Below are positions 18,601 to 29,135 of a stretch of 64,000 bases of DNA, piece after piece. The notes under the pieces were generated by a model, which saw only the letters and a program-made list of their open reading frames with translations, ran no database searches and had not been told where the DNA came from. Each line of letters opens with the position of its first letter. Position 1 is the first letter of the stretch. The position numbers were made by a program, and so were the translations under genes. Origin of the DNA: Brassica napus (Eukaryota; Streptophyta; Magnoliopsida; Brassicales; Brassicaceae); NCBI RefSeq assembly GCF_020379485.1, contig NC_063434.1, positions 29,831,401-29,895,400 of the forward strand, given 5' to 3'.

Positions 18601-19495
18601 GTTTGTTTCATGCTAGAGCTAGGCCTACATTTTAGTAGTGCTATGAACTCAGTCAGTGGTTTGCGGTTTAGCATCCCCATACCTCACTGGGCGATTCCCC
18701 TGTCGCTCACCCCTCTTTATTTCCCCTTTCAGGTGAGACCGATGAGCGGGAGTGATTATACCGGACCGGTGCTTTTGGGCTTTTACTACTATCGAGCTTT
18801 GGACTTCTATCACTTTTATCGTTTTATCGCTTTTGGGCCTTTGGGCTCCTATCTATCGTTTATGTTATCTCGTATTTCGGACTTTCGGTTTATGTCGTAC
18901 TTTATATTTCGAATGTTATCGTTATTGGGCCTTTAGGCCTTATGATATTGTATTGACTTTTATATTTATAAATGGAGATTTCATAAACTATTATTTATCG
19001 AATTGTTTTATTATTTCGAAAGTGACGGGTGTCACAGTTTGTTTTTGTAAATAGCAATAACTACCGTGGTAACAATCTCTGAGATCTTGAAGAACAATGG
19101 ATTGGCTACAGAGAAGAGTAAGTTTAAAGTCTCTCTCTCTCTCTCTCTCTCTCTCTTTCATGATAAAAAAAAAACTTTCGTCTGATTCAAGAATGTGTTT
19201 TCATGTTTGTTCAGAAGTGTTGACATCGACAGTGGGAATGAAAGACGAGACTAAAGGAAAGATGGTTCAGAAGGCAAAGGCAAGTCTTTTCTTTCTTTAC
19301 CATCTAACGTCATGATTCTTATTTTACATCTCTTTGTATTTATGTGTTACGCAGATTGAGATTGTGTTGGGAAAGTCAGCCAAGTTTGACTCTTTGGTGC
19401 CGCCTGTGACCAACGGCAAGACTCCTGAGGAGGTAGCCAAAGCAGAGACGGAGGCGGCTGTTGAAGTACAAGAAGCTGCAGCCACCGAGGCATAA
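9360..19495 (+). CDS. ALBA-domain DNA/RNA-binding protein, five exons, intron 2 carries a retrotransposon
   Basis: Joining 9360-9527, 9607-9655, 19055-19117, 19215-19279 and 19355-19495 gives one open frame of 161 aa with phases matching at every junction. The Alba fold covers about residues 36-120: [54 protein letters not shown] and [13 protein letters not shown]. The C-terminus is an acidic, Ala/Glu-rich tail. It resembles, from memory, the short plant ALBA proteins such as Arabidopsis At2g34160/At1g29250. Alba proteins bind nucleic acids, including RNA and RNA-DNA hybrids. Intron 3 contains a (CT)n tract, and intron 4 uses a GC donor (19280). Intron 2 (9656-19054) was about 83 bp and is now about 9.4 kb because of the inserted gypsy element. 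The exons are undamaged. Confidence 0.88.
9656..9725 (+). other. Residual 5' part of ALBA intron 2
   Basis: This is 70 bp of original intron, from donor GTAATT to the left copy of the 5-bp target duplication GTTTG (9721-9725). With the 13 bp remaining after the right target copy, it reconstitutes an intron of about 83 bp, a normal Brassicaceae size. Confidence 0.85.
9726..11845 (+). repeat. 5' LTR (2120 bp)
   Basis: It matches 16917-19036 at a constant offset of 7191 bp, and I saw no substitution or indel on side-by-side reading. Starts TG, ends CA. It contains a strongly GC-rich CCG/CGCC block (about 10080-10420), a TTAA run (about 10582-10600), an AT-rich TATATATATATTTATATAT stretch (about 11082) that may be the promoter TATA region, and an array of hairpin units (11121-11286). 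Several small ORFs over the GC-rich block are compositional shadows. In the ALBA context it is sense-oriented intronic sequence carrying possible promoter, splice and polyadenylation signals. Confidence 0.93.
11121..11286 (+). repeat. Four hairpin-forming tandem units in the 5' LTR
   Basis: Units begin GCGGGGT(A/G)C at 11121, 11166, 11204 and, as GCGGGGGTAC, 11251. The first three end in TGCACTAGGCCG or TGTACTAGGCCG; the fourth ends CTGTACTTACGACGC. Period is about 38-47 bp. Within each unit the TGCA or GTAC arms face each other, and in units 1 and 3 an outer GCGG pairs with CCGC, so each can fold into a small stem-loop. The same array is at 18312-18477 in the 3' LTR. It may lie in the transcribed leader; function unknown. 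Confidence 0.7.
11850..11861 (+). other. Primer binding site for initiator tRNA-Met
   Basis: TGGTATCAGAGC starts four bases after the end of the 5' LTR (11845). It is complementary to the 3' end of plant initiator tRNA-Met, including the CCA end, the usual primer of plant gypsy and copia elements. Confidence 0.9.
11862..12080 (+). other. Retrotransposon leader between PBS and gag
   Basis: This is untranslated leader. It ends in CTTTCCTTTCAG immediately before the gag ATG at 12081, which reads as a strong 3' splice site. An upstream in-frame ATG at 12030 would add 17 residues, but the MPPRRR start at 12081 looks like the usual gag N-terminus. Confidence 0.6.
12081..17042 (+). CDS. gag-pol polyprotein of the chromovirus (1653 aa)
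   Basis: One uninterrupted frame; the start is chosen at 12081 ([11 protein letters not shown]) over the upstream in-frame ATG at 12030. A Pro/Gln-rich N-terminal region is followed by a retrotransposon gag domain (about 12600-13100) and two CCHC zinc knuckles ([14 protein letters not shown] at 13239, [14 protein letters not shown] at 13353). Aspartic protease has DTGAS at 13539. Reverse transcriptase (about 14130-14690) has FIDD at 14538. RNase H (about 14967-15310) has TDASG. Integrase has an HH-CC zinc finger (15609-15731), then catalytic D at 15819, D at 16002 and E at 16110, spaced D60D35E. A GPY/F motif (RYMGPYPI) and a chromodomain-like end (about 16709-16850) follow. Gag and pol share one frame. 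The stop lies 126 nt inside the 3' LTR. All catalytic residues I looked for are present. Confidence 0.93.
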   Translation: MPPRRRTTRAQTARVVRDDVDEHEQPAVPPPAAPPVDQDALRQMVQDAARQAAQEALQQIAQETARQAAQEAARVAAQEVARQMAAVQQGPQVQVQQGPQIRVQQVPPVQVQQDQQIPAQHDHQDPVQQVPLPQVPLQQDPAQQFAHGVQDLPPPPPRPHVYPVYDERFYRLTCQMRNMDMEHFSGTVDAVAAHDWKLALQRKLEIIECPPELSLRLTMQYLRGDALIWWEGIRLSHFGPERLTFADFIREFDRKYFPKEAMDRKKCEFEHVSQGEMSIREYEVVFNQLRRFAGVGISEEDLIRKFLSGMRVEIRNRCRVVTYHRLGDLVEKAAEQEAGLAEEQKLTKAVQVKSGKAPESQRRAGDPSGLPICPRCHRSHSGQCMRCLICGKIGHIAKFCRVKPLDTPPVRQIAAPAAPAAAQVCFGCGQPGHFIRDCPRRGNAALPPPPKRLAIAPRVFAVGDPQGAEPIAGSVSVGGESAYTLFDTGASHSFVSPRLVQSWSFRGVFEPKAKQIQTAGTEKLGAVGIHHDVPVLLGGVELLGDLTEMEMSSYDVILGMDWLSRHRVVLDCPKARVNIPREEGKIICEGIQTHQEIPIVSMLRAEELLESGAEGFLTTISMVKEDGQQELHDIPVVAEYEDVFEALKGPPPARADVLTIEVEPGAAPVSRAPYRLAPTEMAELKKQLEELSDKGFIRPSTSPWGAPVLFVKKKDGSFRLCIDYRGLNKVTIKNKYPLPRIDELLDQLQGASWFSKIDLASGYHQIAIAEGDVRKTAFRTRYGHYEFVVMPFGLTNAPAAFMKLMNDVFREHLDKCVIVFIDDILVYSRSREEHAEHLRIVLGKLREHQLFAKLSKCSFWQRKIGFLGHVVSEAGVAVDQEKITAISEWPTPKSATEIRSFLGLAGYYRKYVNSFASIAKPMTRLTGKDAEFDWTEECSGSFSELKRQLTHAPVLVLPRPGIPYDVYTDASGTGLGCVLMQEGQVIAYASRQLRPHEANYPTHDLELAAVVFALKIWRSYLYGEKVKIFTDHQSLKYIFTQADLNLRQRRWMELLADYNLEIAYHPGKANHVADALSRRRSDVSGTKEVQELTGTLASLRLCAVTVEGESVGAEAVERADLLWRVRKAQDNDEALCKQIEMESIGYHTSSSGMFMYRNRVCVPNDELLRKEILRQAHHSSFSIHPGNTKMYRDLKRYYHWPGMKRDVASFVSQCQTCQMVKAEHQVPSGLLQNLPLPEWKWDMVTMDFVTGLPTTSGGKNAIWVIVDRLTKSAHFLAVKKTDRADQLAQTFISEIVRLHGVPVSIVSDRDTKFTSEFWRAFQKALGIKVHMSTAYHPQTDGQSERTIQTLEDMLRACVLDWEGSWVKYLPLAEFAYNNSYHSSIGMAPYEALYGRPCRTPLCWTEVGERREIEPAMVQETVEQVEMLKMRLKEAHDRQKSYADKRRKDLEFQVGDLVYLKMRTFQGGSKTRKLKKLKPRYMGPYPILERIGAVAYRLDLSGELSDFHDVFHVSVLRKVVREPELILQQPPRDLGKGLRGLCQPVEILDRQVKADHGMMTMLVKVRWERDGIQEETWESEPQMRIDYPDLFWGVIGEFGDSNSGSNSLLVGESCHDPNPGPSDIQRSPKPFPEAQGILLQIPTFPPCFLRNFRK
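16907..16915 (+). other. Polypurine tract
   Basis: GGGGGAGAG directly precedes the 3' LTR start (TGTCATG at 16917), separated by one T. It is the expected plus-strand primer. It also lies inside the coding frame, because the polyprotein continues into the LTR. Confidence 0.85.
16917..19036 (+). repeat. 3' LTR (2120 bp)
   Basis: Apparently identical to 9726-11845. Its first 126 bp encode the C-terminal tail and stop codon of the polyprotein. It ends 5 bp (the target duplication) plus 13 bp before ALBA exon 3, so the last 100 bp of the LTR now supply whatever branch point is used for intron 2. Hairpin units recur at 18312-18477. Confidence 0.93.
19055..19495 (+). CDS. ALBA exons 3 to 5 (3' of the insertion)
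   Basis: Exon 3 (19055-19117) follows AAATAG and encodes [21 protein letters not shown] before GTAAGT. Exon 4 (19215-19279) follows TGTTCAG and encodes [19 protein letters not shown] and then KAK, before GCAAGT, a GC-type donor. Exon 5 (19355-19495) follows TTACGCAG and encodes [17 protein letters not shown] and the acidic Ala/Glu tail, with TAA at 19493-19495. All phases agree with exons 1-2. The plus-strand ORF at 19097-19315 is a shadow crossing exon-intron borders. Confidence 0.88.
19131..19156 (+). repeat. (CT)13 microsatellite in ALBA intron 3
   Basis: An uninterrupted CT run begins 13 bp after the intron 3 donor. It is pyrimidine-rich, near the 5' end of a 97-bp intron. Length is probably polymorphic. 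Confidence 0.9.
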
Positions 19496-19667
19496 GACTG
19501 ATCTGGCTCAGAAACACAAGAAAGATCGTTCCATCTTTTTAATGTTTTGTTGTTTTTGTTTCACTTGTGACATATCGAACATAATACTCTAGATATGTAA
19601 ATAATAAGTACATTGACGGTTTAACTGTGTTTCGTGACAAGCAGTCATACAGATAAAAACAATATAT
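19496..19667 (+). other. ALBA 3' UTR and spacer to the satellite
   Basis: This is 172 bp of unique sequence between the ALBA stop and the first satellite bases. A T-rich run (GTTTTGTTGTTTTTGTTTC), TATGTAAATAATAAGTAC and nearby AATAATA words may serve in polyadenylation. No other feature is seen. Confidence 0.5.
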
Positions 19668-20029
19668 CTACAAATATATTGAGTTTTTGGTAAATACTTT
19701 ATATACTGAAGCCTATAAACTTTAGTGTTGTTTTAAGATTTCTACCATGTTCTACATTTGTATTAATGTATGATAAACTCTTTTTCATGGTAAATAAGCA
19801 TCGTTTAATTGTTTTTATCAATTAATTTAGTAAAACTTCATAATACTCCCTAAATCGATGAATTAACCACTATAAAATTATGATTTTCTTGATAAACGGA
19901 GACGAAAAAGGCTCCAAACCTCTTTGAACATCATCACATGTTAGTGCATGATGAAACTAGGCATTAAAACAATATTGTCATATTTTTTGATTTTTTTTCA
20001 AAATCTATGGGCTAACCCCTACAAATATC

Positions 20030-23000
20030 TTGAGTTTTTGGTAAATACTTTATATACTGAAGCCTATAATCTTTAGTGTTGTTTTAAAATTTCTACCATA
20101 TTGTAAATTTGTATTAATGTATGCTAAACTTCTTTTCATGGTAAATGAGCATCGTTCAATTTTTTTTATCAATTAATTTAATAAAACTTCATAATACTCT
20201 ATAAATCGATGGAGTAACCACTATAAAATTATTATTTTCTTGATAAACGGAGACGGCAAAGGCTCCAAACCTCTTTGAACATCATCATATGTTAGTGAAC
20301 GATGCAACTAGGCATTAAAACAATATTGTCATGTTTTTTGAAATTTTCTCAAAATCTATAGGCTAACCCCTACAAATATATTGAGTTTTTAGTAAATACT
20401 TTATATACTGAAGCGTATAATCTTTAGTGTTCTTTTAAAATTTCTACCATATTGTACATTTGTATTAATGTATGCTAAACTCTTTTTCATGGTAAATGAG
20501 CATCGTTCAATTGTTTTTATAAAATTAATATAGTAAAACTTCATAATATCCCTAAATCGATGGAATAACCACTATATAATTATTATTTTCTTGATAAACG
20601 GAGACGACAAAGACTCCAAACCTCTTTGAACATCATCATATGTTAGTGCATGATACAACTAGGCATTAAAACAATATTGTCATATTTTTTGAAATTTTCT
20701 CAAAATCTATGGGCTAACCCCTACAAATATATTGAGTTTTTGGTAAATACTTTATATACTGAAACCTATAATCTTTAGTGTTGTTTAAAAATTTCTACCA
20801 TATTTTACATTTGTATTAATGTATGCTAAACTCTTTTTCATGGTAAATGAGCATTGTTCAATTTTTTTTATCAACTAATTTAGTAAAACTTCATAATACT
20901 CTCTAAATCTATGGAATAACCACTATAAAATTATGATTTTCTTTATAAACTGAGACGACAAAGGGTCCAAACCTCTTCGAACATCATCATATGTTAGTGC
21001 AGGATGCAACTAGGCATTAAAACAATATTGTCATATTTTTTGAAATTTTCTCAAAATCTATGGGCTTACCCCTACGAAAATATTGAGTTTTTGGTAAATA
21101 CTTTATATACTGAAGCCTATAATCTTTCGTGTTGTTTTAAAATTTCTACTTTATTGTAAATTTGTATTAATGTATGCTAAACTCCTTTTCATGGTAAATG
21201 AGCATCGTTCAATTTTTTTTATCAATTAATTTAGTAAAACTTCATAATACTCCCTAAATCGATGGAATAACCACTATAAATTTAATATTTTCTTGATAAA
21301 CGGAGAGGACAAAGACTCCAAACTTCTTTGAACATCATCATATGTTAGTGCAGGATGCAACTAAGCATTAAAACAATATTGTCATATTTTTTGAAATTTT
21401 CTCAAAATCTATGGGCTAACCCCTATAAAAATATTGAGTTTTTGGTAAATACTTTATATACTGAAGCCTATAATCTTTACTGTTGTTTTAAATTTTTTAC
21501 CATATTGTACATTTGTATTAATGTATGCTAAACTCTTTTTCATGGTAAATGAGCATCGTTTAATTGTTTTAATCAACTAATTTAGTAAAACTTCATAATA
21601 CTCCCTAAATCTATGGAATAACCACTATAAAATTATTATTTTCTTTATAAACAGAGACGACAAAGGGTCCAAACCTCTTTGAACATCATCATATGTTAGT
21701 GCAGGATGCAACTATGCATTAAATCAATATTGTCATATTTTTTGAAATTTTCTCAAAATCTATGGGCTAACACCCCTACAAATATATTGAGTTTTTGGTA
21801 AATACTTTATATACTGAAACCTATAATCTTTAGTGTTGTTTTAAAATTTCTACCATATTGTAAATTTGTATTAATGTATGCAAAACTCATTTTCATGGTA
21901 AATGAGCATCGTTCAATTTTTTTTATCAATTAATTTAGTAAAACTTCCTAATACTCCCTAAATCGATGGAGTAACCACTATAAAATTATTATTTTCTTGA
22001 TAAACGGAGACGACACAGGCTCCAAACCTCTTTGAACATCATCATATGTTAGTGCAGGATGCAACTAGGCATTAAAACAATATTGTCATATTTTTTGAAT
22101 TTTTTCTCAAAATCTATGGGTTAACCCTTACATAAATATTGAGTTTTTGGTAAATACTTTATATACTGAAGCCTATAATCTTTAGTGTTGTTTTAAAATT
22201 TCTACCATATTGTAAATTTGTATTAATGTATGCTAAACTCTATTTCATGGTAAATGAGCATCGTTCAATTTTTTTAATCAATTAATTTTGTAAAATTTCA
22301 TACTACTCCCTAAATCGATGGAGTAACTACTATAAAATTATTATTTTCTTGATAAACGGAGACGACAAAGGCTCCAAACCTCTTTGAACATCATCATATG
22401 TTAGTGCAGGATGCAACTAGGAATTACAACAATATTTTCATATTTTTTGAAATTTTCTTAAAATCTATGGGCTAATCCCTACAAAAATTTTGAGTTTTTG
22501 GTAAATACTTTATATACTGAAGCCTATAATCTTTAGTGTTGTTTTAAAATTTCTACCATATTGTAAATTTGTATTAATGTATGCTAAACTCAGTTTCATG
22601 GTAAATGAGCATAGTTCAATTTTTTTATCAATTAATTTGTAAAACTTCATAATACTCCCTAAATCGATGGAATAACCACCATAAAATTATTATTTTCTTG
22701 ATAAACGGAGACGACAAAGGCTCCAAACCTCTTTGAATATCATCATATGTTAGTGAAAGATACAACTAGGCATTAAAACAATATTGTCATATTTTTTGAA
22801 ATTTTCTCAAAATCTTTGGGCTCCCTACAAATATATTAAGTTTTTGGTAAATACTTTATATACTGAAGCCTATAATCTTTAGTGTTGTTTTAAAATTTCT
22901 ACCATATTGTAAATTTGTATTAATGTATGCTAAACTCCTTTTCACGGTAAATGAGCATCGTTCAATTATTTTTATCAATTAATTTAGTAAAACTTCATAA

Positions 23001-24590
23001 TACTCCCTAAATCGATGGAGTAACCACTATAAAATTATTATTTTCTTGATAAACGGAGACGACAAAGGCTTCAAACCTCTTCGAACATCATCATATGTTA
23101 GTGCAGGATGCAACTAGGAATTAAAACAATATTTTCATATTTTTTGAAATTTTCTAAAATCTATGGGCTAACCCCTACAAAAATATTGAGTTTTTGGTAA
23201 ATACTTTATATACTGAAGCCTATAATCTTTAGTGTTGTTTTAAAATTTCTACCATATTCTACATTTGTATTAATGTATGCTAAACTCTTTTTCATTGTAA
23301 ATGAGCATCGTTCAATTTTTTTTTATCAATTAATTTGAAAACTTTATAATTCTCCCTAAATCGATGGAATAACCACTATAAAATTATTATTTTCTTGATA
23401 ACGGAGACAACAAAGGCTCCAAACCTCTTTGAACATCATCATATGTTAGTGAATGATGTAACTAAGCATTAAAACAATATTTTCATATTTTTTGAAATTT
23501 TCTCAAAATCTATGGGCTCCCTACAAATATATTAAGTTTTTGGTAAATACTTTATATACTGAAGCCTATAATCTTTAGTGTTGTTTTAAAATTTCTACCA
23601 TATTGTACATTTGTATTAATGTATGCTAAACTCTTTTTCAAGGTAAATAAGCATCGTTCAATTGTTTTAATCAATTAATTTAGTAAACCTTCATAATACT
23701 CCCTAAATTGATGAAATAACCACTATAAAATTATGATTTTCTTGATAACCGGAGACGACACAGGCTCCCAACCTCTTTGAACATCATCATATGTTAGTGC
23801 AGGATGCAACTAGGCATTAAAACAATATTGTCATATTTTTTGAAATTTTCTCAAAATCTATGGGCTAACCCCTTACATAAATATTGAGTTTTTGGTAAAT
23901 ACTTTATATACCGAAGCCTATAATCTTTAGTGTTGTTTTAAAATTTCTACCATATTGTAAATTTGTATTAATGTATGCTAAACTCCTTTTCATGGTAAAT
24001 GAGCATCGTTCAATTTTTTTTATCAATTAATTTAGTAAAACTTCATAATACTCCCTAAATCGATGGAGTAACTACTATAAAATTATTATTTTCTTGATAA
24101 ACGGAGACGACAAAGGCTCCAAACCTCTTTGAACATCATCATATGTTAGTGCAGGATGCAACTAGGAATTAAAACAATATTTTCATATTTTTTGAAATTT
24201 TCTTAAAATCTATAGGCTAACCCCTACAAAAATATTGAGTTTTTGGTAAATACTTTATATACTGAAGCCTATAATCTTTATTGTTGTTTTAAAATTTCTA
24301 CCATATTGTAAATTTGTATTAATGTATGCTAAACTCAGTTTCATGGTAAATGAGCATAGTTCAATTTTTTTTATCAATTAATTTGTAAAACTTCATAATA
24401 CTCCCTAAATCGATGGAATAACCACTATAAAATTATTATTTTCTTGATAAACAGAGATGACAAAGGCTCCAAACCTCTTTGAACATCATTATATGTTAGT
24501 GAAGGATGCAACTAGGCATTAAAACATTATTGTCATATTTTTTGAAATTTTCTCAAAATCTATGGGCTCCCTACAAAATATTAAGTTTTT
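20030..24590 (+). repeat. 13-monomer higher-order repeat, copy 1
   Basis: This block of 13 monomers reappears immediately downstream with an offset of about 4550 bp. Rare variants recur in the same order: AGACGGCAAAGG (20251 and 24802), GAAGCGTATAATC (20410 and 24961), CTTTATAAACTGAGACG (20941 and 25491), AATCTTTCGTG (21121 and 25671), TATGCATTAAATCAATATTG, CTAACACCCCTAC, TATGCAAAACTCATTTTC and ATAACCGGAGACGAC. Confidence 0.85.
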
Positions 24591-27500
24591 GGTAAATACT
24601 TTATATACTGAAGCCTATAATCTTTAGTGTTGTTTTAAAATTTCTACCATATTGTAAATTTGTATTAATGTATGCTAAACTTCTTTTCATGGTAAATGAG
24701 CATCGTTCAATTTTTTTTATCAATTAATTTAATAAAACTTCATAATACTCTATAAATCGATGGAGTAACCACTATAAAATTATTATTTTCTTGATAAACG
24801 GAGACGGCAAAGGCTCCAAACCTCTTTGAACATCATCATATGTTAGTGAACGATGCAACTAGGCATTAAAACAATATTGTCATGTTTTTTGAAATTTTCT
24901 CAAAATCTATAGGCTAACCCCTACAAATATATTGAGTTTTTAGTAAATACTTTATATACTGAAGCGTATAATCTTTAGTGTTCTTTTAAAATTTCTACCA
25001 TATTGTACATTTGTATTAATGTATGCTAAACTCTTTTTCATGGTAAATGAGCATCGTTCAATTGTTTTTATAAAATTAATTTAGTAAAACTTCATAATAT
25101 CCCTAAATCGATGGAATAACCACTATATAATTATTATTTTCTTGATAAACGGAGACGACAAAGACTCCAAACCTCTTTGAACATCATCATATGTTAGTGC
25201 AGGATACAACTAGGCATTAAAACAATATTGTCATATTTTTTGAAATTTTCTCAAAATCTATGGGCTAACCCCTACAAATATATTGAGTTTTTGGTAAATA
25301 CTTTATATACTGAAACCTATAATCTTTAGTGTTGTTTAAAATTTCTACCATATTTTACATTTGTATTAATGTATGCTAAACTCTTTTTCATGGTAAATGA
25401 GCATTGTTCAATTTTTTTTATCAACTAATTTAGTAAAACTTCATAATACTCTCTAAATCTATGGAATAACCACTATAAAATTATGATTTTCTTTATAAAC
25501 TGAGACGACAAAGGGTCCAAACCTCTTCGAACATCATCATATGTTAGTGCAGGATGCAACTAGGCATTAAAACAATATTGTCATATTTTTTGAAATTTTC
25601 TCAAAATCTATGGGCTTACCCCTACGAAAATATTGAGTTTTTGGTAAATACTTTATATACTGAAGCCTATAATCTTTCGTGTTTTTTTAAAATTTCTACT
25701 TTATTGTAAATTTGTATTAATGTATGCTAAACTCCTTTTCATGGTAAATGAGCATCGTTCAATTTTTTTTATCAATTAATTTAGTAAAACTTCATAATAC
25801 TCCCTAAATCGATGGAATAACCACTATAATTTAATATTTTCTTGATAAACGGAGAGGACAAAGACTCCAAACTTCTTTGAACATCATCATATGTTAGTGC
25901 AGGATGCAACTAAGCATTAAAACAATATTGTCATATTTTTTGAAATTTTCTCAAAATCTATGGGCTAACCCCTATAAAAATATTGAGTTTTTGGTAAATA
26001 CTTTATATACTGAAGCCTATAATCTTTACTGTTGTTTTAAATTTTTACCATATTGTACATTTGTATTAATGTATGCTAAACTCTTTTCATGGTAAATGAG
26101 CATCGTTTAATTGTTTTAATCAACTAATTTAGTAAAACTTCATAATACTCCCTAAATCTATGGAATAACCACTATAAAATTATTATTTTCTTATAAACAG
26201 AGACGACAAAGGGTCCAAACCTCTTTGAACATCATCATATGTTAGTGCAGGATGCAACTATGCATTAAATCAATATTGTCATATTTTTGAAATTTTCTCA
26301 AAATCTATGGGCTAACACCCCTACAAATATATTGAGTTTTTGGTAAATACTTTATATACTGAAACCTATAATCTTTAGTGTTGTTTTAAAATTTCTACCA
26401 TATTGTAAATTTGTATTAATGTATGCAAAACTCATTTTCATGGTAAATGAGCATCGTTCAATTTTTTTATCAATTAATTTAGTAAAACTTCCTAATACTC
26501 CCTAAATTGATGGAGTAACCACTATAAAATTATTATTTTCTTGATAAACGGAGACGACACAGGCTCCAAACCTCTTTGAACATCATCATATGTTAGTGCA
26601 GGATGCAACTAGGCATTAAAACAATATTGTCATATTTTTTGAATTTTTTCTCAAAATCTATGGGTTAACCCTTACATAAATATTGAGTTTTTGGTAAATA
26701 CTTTATATACTGAAGCCTATAATCTTTAGTGTTGTTTTAAAATTTCTACCATATTGTAAATTTGTATTAATGTATGCTAAACTCTATTTCATGGTAAATG
26801 AGCATCGTTCAATTTTTTTAATCAATTAATTTTGTAAAATTCATACTACTCCCTAAATCGATGGAGTAACTACTATAAAATTATTATTTTCTTGATAAAC
26901 GGAGACGACAAAGGCTCAAACCTCTTTGAACATCATCATATGTTAGTGCAGGATGCAACTAGGAATTACAACAATATTTTCATATTTTTTGAAATTTTCT
27001 TAAAATCTATGGGCTAATCCCTACAAAATTTTGAGTTTTTGGTAAATACTTTATATACTGAAGCCTATAATCTTTAGTGTTGTTTTAAAATTTCTACCAT
27101 ATTGTAAATTTGTATTAATGTATGCTAAACTCAGTTTCATGGTAAATGAGCATAGTTCAATTTTTTTATCAATTAATTTGTAAAACTTCATAATACTCCC
27201 TAAATCGATGGAATAACCACAATAAAATTATTATTTTCTTGATAAACGGAGATGACAAAGGCTCCAAACCTCTTTGAACATCATCATATGTTAGTGAAAG
27301 ATACAACTAGGCATTAAAACAATATTGTCATATTTTTTGAAATTTTCTCAAAATCTTGGGCTCCCTACAAATATATTAAGTTTTTGGTAAATACTTTATA
27401 TACTGAAGCCTATAATCTTTAGTGTTGTTTTAAAATTTCTACCATATTGTAATTTGTATTAATGTATGCTAAACTCCTTTTCATGGTAAATGAGCATCGT

Positions 27501-29135
27501 TTAATTATTTTTATCAATTAATTTAGTAAAACTTCATAATACTCTTCCTAAATCGATGGAGTAACCACTATAAAATTATTATTTTCTTGATAAACGGAGA
27601 CGACAAAGGCTTCAAACCTCTTCGAACATCATCATATGTTAGTGCAGGATGCAACTAGGAATTAAAACAATATTTCATAATTTTTGAAATTTTCTTAAAA
27701 TCTATGGGCTAACCCCTACAAAAATATTGAGTTTTTGGTAAATACTTTATATACTGAAGCCTATAATCTTTAGTGTTGTTTTAAAATTTCTACCATATTC
27801 TACATTTGTATTAATGTATGCTAAACTCTTTTTCATTGTAAATGAGCATCGTTCAATTTTTTTTTATCAATTAATTTGAAAACTTTATAATTCTCCCTAA
27901 ATCGATGGAATAACCACTATAAAATTATTATTTTCTTGATAACGGAGACAACAAAGGCTCCAAACCTCTTTGAACATCATCATATGTTAGTGAATGATGT
28001 AACTAGGCATTAAAACAATATTTCATATTTTTTGAAATTTTCTCAAAATCTATGGGCTCCCTACAAATATATTAAGTTTTTGGTAAATACTTTATATACT
28101 GAAGCCTATAATCTTTAGTGTTGTTTTAAAATTTCTACCATATTGTACATTTGTATTAATGTATGCTAAACTCTTTTTCATGGTAAATGAGCATCGTTCA
28201 ATTGTTTTAATCAATTAATTTAGTAAACCTTCATAATACTCCCTAAATTGATGAAATAACCACTATAAAATTATGATTTTCTTGATAACCGGAGACGACA
28301 AGGCTCCCAACCTCTTTGAACATCATCATATGTTAGTGCAGGATGCAACTAGGCATTAAAACAATATTGTCATATTTTTTGAAATTTTCTCAAAATCTAT
28401 GGGCTAACCCCTACAAATATATTGAGTTTTTGGTAAATACTTTATATACTGAAGCCTATAATCTTTAGTGTTGTTTTAAAATTTCTACCATATTGTAATT
28501 TGTATTAATGTATGCTAAACTCCTTTTCATGGTAAATGAGCATCGTTCAATTTTTTTTATCAATTAATTTAGTAAAACTTCATAATACTCCCTAAATCGA
28601 TGGAGTAACCACTATAAAATTATTATTTTCTTGATAAACGGAGACGACAAAGGCTCCAAACCTCTTTGAACATCATCATATGTTAGTGCAGGATGCAACT
28701 AGGAATTAAAACAATATTTCATATTTTTTGAAATTTTCTAAAATCTATGGGCTAACCCCTACAAAAATATTGAGTTTTTGGTAAATACTTTATATACTGA
28801 AGCCTATAATCTTTATTGTTGTTTTAAAATTTCTACCATATTGTAAATTTGTATTAATGTATGCTAAACTCAGTTTCATGGTAAATGAGCATCGTTCAAT
28901 TTTTTTATCAATTAATTTGTAAAACTTCATAATACTCCCTAAATCGATGGAATAACCACTATAAAATTATTATTTTCTTGATAAACAGAGACGACAAAGG
29001 CTCCAAACCTCTTTGAACATCATCATATGTTAGTGAAGGATGCAACTAGGCATTAAAACAATATTGTCATATTTTTTGAAATTTTCTCAAAATCTATGGG
29101 CTCCCTACAAATATATTAAGTTTTTGGTAAATACT
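24591..29135 (+). repeat. 13-monomer higher-order repeat, copy 2
   Basis: The second copy of the 20030-24590 block shares all the rare variants listed there. Most differences I could see are single-base deletions in homopolymers on this side, plus a few substitutions in its last third (for example around 28408 and 28595). After about 29190 the correspondence is lost. Confidence 0.85.

Larger units (their letters stand above)
9721..19041 (+). mobile_element. Complete Ty3/gypsy chromovirus LTR retrotransposon (probably Tekay/Del clade)
   Basis: The element proper is 9726-19036 (9311 bp), flanked by the 5-bp target duplication GTTTG (9721-9725 and 19037-19041). The LTRs begin TGTCATGACC and end GGTGTCACA. 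PBS (11850-11861), PPT (16907-16915) and an uninterrupted gag-pol ORF are all present. Domain order gag, PR, RT, RNase H, INT is Ty3/gypsy, and a chromodomain-like C-terminus marks a chromovirus. Long LTRs and RT/PR flavour suggest Tekay/Del, but the clade needs a tree. The LTRs look identical and the ORF is intact, so it is young and possibly still mobile. It lies in the same orientation as the ALBA gene. Confidence 0.93.

Noticed and set aside
9726..19036. Possibility that the element is a Copia or Athila/Tat type
   Set aside because: Integrase follows RT and RNase H, excluding Copia. A chromodomain-like end and a single gag-pol frame with no env-like ORF argue against Athila/Tat.
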